A DNA stretch of 44,700 nt from an uncultured Bacillus sp. GTDB lineage: Bacteria > Bacillota > Bacilli > Bacillales_B > DSM-18226. This document shows, one piece after another, positions 42,018 through 44,700 of this stretch. The stretch covers positions 1 through 44,700 of the forward strand of contig NZ_CAMLDX010000016.1 of assembly GCF_946478885.1 (NCBI RefSeq). The letters are read 5' to 3'. Numbering within the stretch: the stretch's first letter is position 1; every line of letters begins with the position of its first letter. Position numbers and translations under genes: made by a program. The notes under the pieces are model-generated. The model made no database searches, had not been told where the DNA came from, and saw only the letters and a list, made by a program, of their open reading frames with translations.

Positions 42018-43364
42018 TTGGAAAACAAAACTGAAAAGTGGTCGTCCAAGCTGGGGTTCATTTTGGCCTCTGCCGGAGCGGCAATCGGGCTGGGGGCTAT
42101 TTGGAAATTCCCTTATGTCACAGGAATGAGCGGCGGAGGTGCCTTTTTCCTGCTATTTATTTTCTTTACATTGGCTATCGGCATGCCGATGCTTATATCA
42201 GAATTTATCATCGGGCGGGGTTCCGGCAATGAAGCCATCAGTGCATATAAGAAGCTGGCACCGAACAGCCTTTGGGTAAATGTCGGGCGAATGGGCGTGG
42301 TTGGATGCTTCCTCTTGATGTCGTTTTATTGCGTTGTCGGTGGCTGGGTTTTGATATACAGCCTAATGTCTATCGCTGGAAAAGTGATTGAGGATGGAGC
42401 CGATTATCCCGGATTGTTTAGTTATATTACAGGCAGTCCTGCTGTAACAATTCTAGGTTTAGCGCTCTTTCTGCTGATTAATATCATTATCATTGCCCTT
42501 GGTGTGCAAAACGGGATTGAAAAAGCCAATAAATATATGATGCCGCTTTTGTTTATCTTTTTCATAATCTTGGTGATCCGCTCCCTCACGCTGGATGGTG
42601 CAATGGAGGGAGTCAAGTTCTTTCTCCAGCCTGATTTCTCAAAAATTACAAGCGAGTCGGTGCTATATGCCCTAGGACAATCCTTTTTTGCCTTGGCAGT
42701 TGGATTTTCCTGCATGGTCACCTATAGCTCCTATTTAGATAAAAATGTAAGCATTCCGACAGCAGCAGGGTCTGTTGTACTCATGAATATCATTGTCTCC
42801 CTGCTTGCCGGACTGGCGATTTTCCCGGTTGTCTTTTCATTTGGGCTCGAACCGACAGAAGGGCCAGGACTGCTCTTCATGGTCCTGCCAGAAGTCTTTG
42901 CGCAAATGCCATTCGGTGAACTGTTTTTATCTTTGTTTCTTATTCTCTTTCTATTCGCAACGTTAACCTCGTCATTCAGTTTGTTGGAAATTATTGTGGC
43001 GGCTTTTACAGCCAAGAAGCAGTATTCACGAAAAAAGGTATCGTGGATTTCCGGCGTCGTTGTCTTTATCGCTGGCATCCCTGCTGCACTATCATCGAGC
43101 CTACTAACTGATTTCAAGTGGTTTGACCGCACGATCTTCGATTTAACCGACTATCTCGTCAGCAATATCATGCTCCCTCTCGGGAATCTGTTTATTGCCT
43201 TTTTTATTCTGTATAAAATGAACAAAACTATCGTAAAGGAACAGTTTTTCCAAGCCAATACACTCGCCCCATCTGCCTATAACGGATGGATATTCCTGAT
43301 GCGCTGGGCAGTACCCATTGTCATAATCCTTGTCTTCCTAAGTACCTCGGGAATTTTAAGGTGA
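42018..43364 (+). CDS. Sodium-dependent transporter of the SNF (NSS) family
   Basis: This 448-residue protein belongs to the neurotransmitter:sodium symporter family, which moves amino acids or related solutes with Na+. About 11-12 helices are visible; the family start WSSKLGFILASAGAAIGLGAIWKFPYVTGMSGGGAFFLLF and ALGQSFFALAVGFSCMVTYSSYL carry the unwound substrate and Na+ sites. The start is TTG at 42018 (MENKTEKWSSK) with GGAGGGG six bases upstream; the in-frame ATG at 41985 has none. The stop codon lies within a palindromic repeat, so the last two codons may derive from the repeat. Substrate unknown. Confidence 0.9.
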   Translation: MENKTEKWSSKLGFILASAGAAIGLGAIWKFPYVTGMSGGGAFFLLFIFFTLAIGMPMLISEFIIGRGSGNEAISAYKKLAPNSLWVNVGRMGVVGCFLLMSFYCVVGGWVLIYSLMSIAGKVIEDGADYPGLFSYITGSPAVTILGLALFLLINIIIIALGVQNGIEKANKYMMPLLFIFFIILVIRSLTLDGAMEGVKFFLQPDFSKITSESVLYALGQSFFALAVGFSCMVTYSSYLDKNVSIPTAAGSVVLMNIIVSLLAGLAIFPVVFSFGLEPTEGPGLLFMVLPEVFAQMPFGELFLSLFLILFLFATLTSSFSLLEIIVAAFTAKKQYSRKKVSWISGVVVFIAGIPAALSSSLLTDFKWFDRTIFDLTDYLVSNIMLPLGNLFIAFFILYKMNKTIVKEQFFQANTLAPSAYNGWIFLMRWAVPIVIILVFLSTSGILR

Positions 43365-43449
43365 CAGGCACCGCAAAAAGACATTTGTCTTTTTTGCGTG
43401 CCTGTCACCTTAAATGGACAAATGTCCTCGTACAAAGGACATTTGTCCA
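43358..43449. repeat. Palindromic repeat P2 with second inverted repeat
   Basis: Arms of 24 bp (43360-43383 and 43386-43409) face each other across TT with one small shift in the A tract; outer end GGTGACAGGCAC, inner GACATTTGTC as in P1. A second pair of perfect 13-bp arms follows, TGGACAAATGTCC (43415-43427) and GGACATTTGTCCA (43437-43449). It contains the stop codon of the SNF transporter gene and probably acts as its terminator. Confidence 0.88.
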
Positions 43450-43821
43450 TTTTAAATGAAACTGACTATTTCTCCTCTGATCACTACTTTCCCTTCGATC
43501 TCAAGCATGAATAAACACTCCATCATTTCGGATTCACAGCTTTGTAATGGTTGGATCAAGGTTGAAATAGATGTTGGAGATTGGATAAGCTAATTTAGTA
43601 GTAGATTCTATTCCAGTGCTGGGATCGAACTGTAGATGTTTGCCGATTGATTCCCGCTGAAAGCGGCTAAACTTTCTATTCCTAAATATGGAGGTATCCC
43701 ATTGGCCAATATCTGATTACAGCCCTTTCCTTCAGCGGAATAAATGGAATGGGGAACAGCACACACAGTTTCCCCTTGCTTTAGGCTTTGTTAAATTTTA
43801 ATGTTGAAAATTAGGTAAAAT
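43450..43821. other. Decayed region without intact genes
   Basis: No complete gene. On the minus strand 43452-43589 can be read as 45 codons ending in ...MLEIEGKVVIRGEIVSFI, which faintly recalls the C-terminal helix-turn domain of DprA but is too short to call. An inverted pair TTCCCGCTGAA / TTCAGCGGAA (43651-43740) may be another repeat remnant. Confidence 0.3.
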
Positions 43822-43856
43822 AAATAGGAAACCCCAATAATAATGGTTTCCTATTT
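43822..43856 (-). terminator. Terminator of the small membrane peptide gene
   Basis: A perfect 12-bp stem AAATAGGAAACC / GGTTTCCTATTT is followed on the minus strand by ATTTTACC. It lies 68 bp behind the peptide gene at 43925. Confidence 0.65.
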
Positions 43857-43924
43857 CCTTTTTCACATTAACAACTGCCAATTATTCAAAGTTTATTCAC
43901 ATTGTAACCAAAAAGAGCTAGAAG

Positions 43925-44038
43925 TTAGAACCAATCCTGTACATAAGCAACTAATCCTAATAACGCACCTAATCCCAACCCCATAAAAACAGGCAATATG
44001 AAACTTGATTTCTTTAGTGCCTCATTAGTTTCCCCCAT
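43925..44038 (-). CDS. Small single-pass membrane peptide (37 residues)
   Basis: An ATG with GGAGGG seven bases upstream opens a 37-residue frame: a charged start (MGETNEALKKSS) and one glycine/leucine-rich helix (FILPVFMGLGLGALLGLVAY) with a short VQDWF end. The strong ribosome site, sensible topology and terminator behind it support a real gene. I do not recognise a family. Confidence 0.6.
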   Translation of the reverse strand: MGETNEALKKSSFILPVFMGLGLGALLGLVAYVQDWF

Positions 44039-44140
44039 CGAAAACCCTCCTCTGTATAAACAATGATCTATTAACTATACGGAAAAAATATGAAAAGGTT
44101 TCAAATCCCTGTTTTTTCAATCCGATACTAATTATTAATA

Positions 44141-44590
44141 TTAAGATGCGCTGAATTTTGATAACCGCAAGCTCTCATATGTGTCAGTCATTTCAAATAC
44201 AAATGATGTTAGCAGAAATTCCTTGATATGCTGTTTCGTACTTTCGTTACTACGACTGTCGACAAGTAAGAACCAAGCAAGGTAATTATCAAGATATTTC
44301 GTAGCTACACCTTTAAAGCGGTCTATCCATTGTTTCAAACGAGAATGGAGACCGTTGACATTTTAAATGTGGTACAAGCCCTTGATAACGTGTTTACCAT
44401 CGTCTGATTTAATCCGATAATGCTCTATACCTTTATCTTTTTCATAGGTTTTGTAAGCTCTCCAAGCATCGGTTACAATCATATTTGCATTGGACAGTTT
44501 AGAACCAATCAAGGCATCAATTTTTGATTTTACAATACGCCCCAAACAAATAGCTTTGGAAACGATTGCTTTTGTACGGTCTAAAGAATA
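44141..44590 (-). pseudogene. Degenerate IS1595-type transposase (ISXO2-like domain)
   Basis: About 150 codons of the catalytic part of an IS1595-family transposase: GRIVKSKIDALIG, VTDAWRAYKTYEK (second acidic residue), then HI-stop-NVNGLHSRLKQWIDRFKGVATKYLDNYLAWF (third catalytic region). A TAA at 44363-44365 interrupts the frame where family members usually have a codon such as Gln or His, and the zinc-ribbon N-terminal half is missing. The frame is open upstream only to about 44625 with no start. It is therefore a remnant, not an active element. Confidence 0.8.
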
Positions 44591-44600
44591 TCCATGCAGC

Positions 44601-44666
44601 CTCAGTCTCCACCTCTACAACATGACCGTCAATTCCCGTCAAAGCAAAAATACGGAGGGAAGCTAT
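44601..44666 (-). pseudogene. Remnant of the start of a ComM/YifB-like gene
   Basis: Behind a good AGGAGG site (44674-44679) the minus strand reads ASLRIFALTGIDGHVVEVET, which resembles the N-terminus of Mg-chelatase-like ComM/YifB ATPases. The expected ATG is ATA, and after about 22 codons the similarity stops where transposase sequence begins. It looks like a 5' fragment cut off by the insertion remnant. Confidence 0.35.
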
Positions 44667-44700
44667 TAAAAAACCTCCTCATTCAATTGTTCAAGCAAAT

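Noticed and set aside
4050..44700. CRISPR array from the recurring repeats
   Set aside because: The repeats are dispersed kilobases apart, palindromic, in both orientations, and without spacers or cas genes.

Overview
The window reads as chromosomal DNA of a low-GC, spore-forming member of the Bacillaceae. The protein sequences resemble Bacillus homologues throughout (MgtE, RodA, CopA/CopZ/CsoR, IlvD, QoxABCD, UppP). There is a Spo0E-type phosphatase, Shine-Dalgarno sites are strong and often precede TTG or GTG starts, and the regulatory sites are of Bacillus type (PerR box, FNR box, cobalamin riboswitch, CsoR-like operator). There is no rRNA, tRNA, CRISPR array or prophage. Most of the window is ordinary housekeeping and transport; the less ordinary material lies between genes and in a pair of surface proteins.

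Layout. 1-2.2 kb: a B12-type substrate-binding lipoprotein behind a complete cobalamin riboswitch, then a conserved unknown gene. 2.7-6.4 kb: mgtE, rodA and a PerR-boxed dps. 6.5-10.3 kb: a divergent polysaccharide deacetylase and an SsuBCA-like importer operon with a clear promoter. 10.4-13.9 kb: a degenerate repeat array and the copper operon csoR-copZ-copA plus an unlisted 43-residue histidine-rich membrane peptide. 14.2-16.6 kb: a fused pabB-pabC gene and a DoxX gene. 17.1-20.9 kb: potABCD polyamine importer. 21.1-25.3 kb: a small membrane protein and qoxABCD aa3 quinol oxidase. 25.6-28.9 kb: SulP transporter, ArsR-family regulator and an AIM24/TIGR00266 protein. 29.6-33.4 kb: two paralogous SLH surface proteins. 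33.7-36.6 kb: Spo0E-like protein, ilvD, DUF1540 protein. 37-38.4 kb: a DedA/UptA-type gene with uppP, a likely undecaprenyl-phosphate recycling pair. 38.7-40.4 kb: a DUF1858-DUF438 module behind a textbook FNR promoter. 40.7-43.4 kb: an unknown anchored protein, a DUF2935 protein and an SNF-family transporter. 43.4-44.7 kb: decayed DNA with a small membrane peptide, a broken IS1595-type transposase and a gene-start remnant.

Four findings seem most worth a second look. (1) An interspersed repeat family: four roughly 100-125 bp elements and two near-perfect palindromes, all sharing a GGTG(T/A)CAGGCAC core and lying at gene ends. (2) The SLH pair, in which an Ig-like domain appears to be split by a Gly-Leu-rich insert; both genes have long leaders with a similar GGGGAG-plus-hairpin motif. 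(3) The FNR-controlled DUF1858-DUF438 hemerythrin/PAS operon, with a perfect 15-bp palindrome at its start site. (4) The tiny His-rich peptide gene at the end of the copper operon. Functions are inferred from sequence recognition alone; no database search was possible.
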